In this document: positions 63,308 through 64,000 of the stretch, one piece after another
Position numbering within the stretch: position 1 is the first letter of the stretch
How the letters are laid out: each line of letters begins with the position of its first letter
From: G963665085 sp963665085
Lineage (GTDB): Bacteria > Bacteroidota > Bacteroidia > Bacteroidales > JAAAOM01
NCBI GenBank assembly: GCA_963665085.2
Contig: CAXXXS010000002.1
Coordinates: forward strand, 62,001-126,000
Length of the DNA stretch: 64,000 nucleotides
Reading direction: 5' to 3'
Notes under the pieces: model-generated
The model's input: only the letters and a program-made list of their open reading frames with translations
What the model was told of the DNA's origin: nothing
Database searches by the model: none
Position numbers and translations under genes: made by a program

Positions 63308-64000
63308 GTGATAAATTCTTCAACCAAAGATAAACTGAAAATATTAGCTGATGCTGCAAAATATGATGTTTCTTGTGCTTCCAGTGGAAATAAAAGAAGA
63401 AACAATGGGAGAGGATTAGGGAATGCTGCTCCATGGGGAGTATGCCATAGTTTTACAGAAGATGGACGATGTGTTTCATTACTAAAAATTATGATGACTA
63501 ACTACTGTATTTATGATTGTGCATACTGCATCAACCGAAGTAGTAATGATATTAAACGGACATCTTTTACGGTTGACGAAATTACGCAGCTCACCATGGA
63601 ATTTTATAGAAGAAATTATATTGAAGGATTATTTCTTAGTTCAGGAGTAATGAAGAATCCTGATTATACCATGGAACGGATGGTGCGTGTTGCTAAAGAT
63701 TTGCGGGAGAAACACAGGTATTTTGGCTATATACACTTAAAAACCATTCCCGGAGCTGGTGACGAACAAGTTAGGCAGGCTGGTTTATATGCAGACAGGT
63801 TAAGTGTTAACATTGAAATACCTACAGAAGAAAATTTAAAGTTGCTTGCACCGCAAAAGGATTACAAAACAATCCTGAACCCAATGAAATCTATTAATAC
63901 AAAAATATTAGAGAATAAAGCAGATAGGAAAAAATACAAAAAAGCGCCCAAGTTTTCTCCCGGTGGACAAAGTACTCAATTAATTATTGGCGCAACACCA
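63308..64000 (+). CDS. Radical SAM protein, putative DNA modification/repair type (3'-truncated by window edge)
   Basis: Open from GTG 63308 to the window end (231 residues). It begins KDKLKILADAAKYDVSC, the typical start of the putative DNA modification/repair radical SAM family. The cluster motif CxxxCxxC is TNYCIYDCAYCINR; then FLSSGVMKNPDYTMERMV and YIHLKTIPGAG follow. Family members bind SAM and a 4Fe-4S cluster; the reaction is not proven, and they often neighbour a DNA-glycosylase-like partner outside this window. Shared operator sites with the LexA-like gene suggest damage-inducible expression. Confidence 0.9.
   Translation, partial: MINSSTKDKLKILADAAKYDVSCASSGNKRRNNGRGLGNAAPWGVCHSFTEDGRCVSLLKIMMTNYCIYDCAYCINRSSNDIKRTSFTVDEITQLTMEFYRRNYIEGLFLSSGVMKNPDYTMERMVRVAKDLREKHRYFGYIHLKTIPGAGDEQVRQAGLYADRLSVNIEIPTEENLKLLAPQKDYKTILNPMKSINTKILENKADRKKYKKAPKFSPGGQSTQLIIGATP

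Noticed and set aside
1..64000. CRISPR array or complete insertion sequence
   Set aside because: No series of direct repeats with unique spacers and no complete transposase with terminal repeats was seen; only the IS1380 fragment at 15054-15359.

Overview
The window comes from an AT-rich member of the Bacteroidota. The evidence is a SusC/SusD pair, GIN-domain and GWxTD lipoproteins, TAnnTTTG-type -7 promoter boxes and large signal peptidases I. A marine or anaerobic Marinilabiliales/Prolixibacteraceae-like lineage is my inference. Most of the window is ordinary chromosome; the main accessory block is a sialic-acid utilisation locus.

Layout. 1-6.4 kb: the end of a Crp/Fnr regulator, an atypical SDR, a stand-alone AICAR transformylase, a secreted protein overlapping a lipoprotein alpha/beta hydrolase, a frameshifted GIN-domain lipoprotein, and a ZIP transporter. 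6.6-12.8 kb: a giant nine-PAS hybrid histidine kinase followed at once by a receiver-kinase. 12.9-15 kb: a LacI-type regulator divergent from a NagB-like deaminase, with two matching palindromes between them. 15-21.3 kb: a decay zone with fragments of an IS1380 transposase, a histidine kinase, a metallophosphoesterase, a PfkB kinase and a short DUF2752 ORF, among intact genes (SMP-30-like protein, lrgAB, an AraC regulator, tRNA-Leu, a PKD lipoprotein).

21.3-39.8 kb, minus strand: a sialic-acid locus read as FadR-type regulator, NanM, NanA, SusC, SusD, PKD-LamG lipoprotein, sialidase-LamG lipoprotein, possible sulfatase remnant, SGNH esterase, sulfatase, sialidase, FAD oxidoreductase and MFS transporter. 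The proposed logic is: surface lipoproteins bind sialylated and sulfated glycans, sialidases release sialic acid, the esterase and sulfatase remove decorations, SusCD and the MFS protein import the sugar, and NanM/NanA convert it to ManNAc and pyruvate. The steps after ManNAc are not encoded here. A promoter with an overlapping FadR-consensus palindrome precedes the first gene.

40.1-48.4 kb, plus strand: thrS-infC-rpmI-rplT (infC from an AUA codon), a terminator, dapB and three tandem signal peptidases I. 48.6-56.9 kb: a Cache sensor kinase, YitT, an Lrp/AsnC regulator, RlmB, a GWxTD lipoprotein and an ABC-F ATPase. 57.3-59.9 kb: two related soluble kinases flanking a STAS-like protein. 59.9-64 kb: RlmD, a lone phage-type M15 endolysin, tRNA-Ser, and an S24/XRE repressor divergent from a radical SAM DNA-modification/repair protein across a compact operator array.
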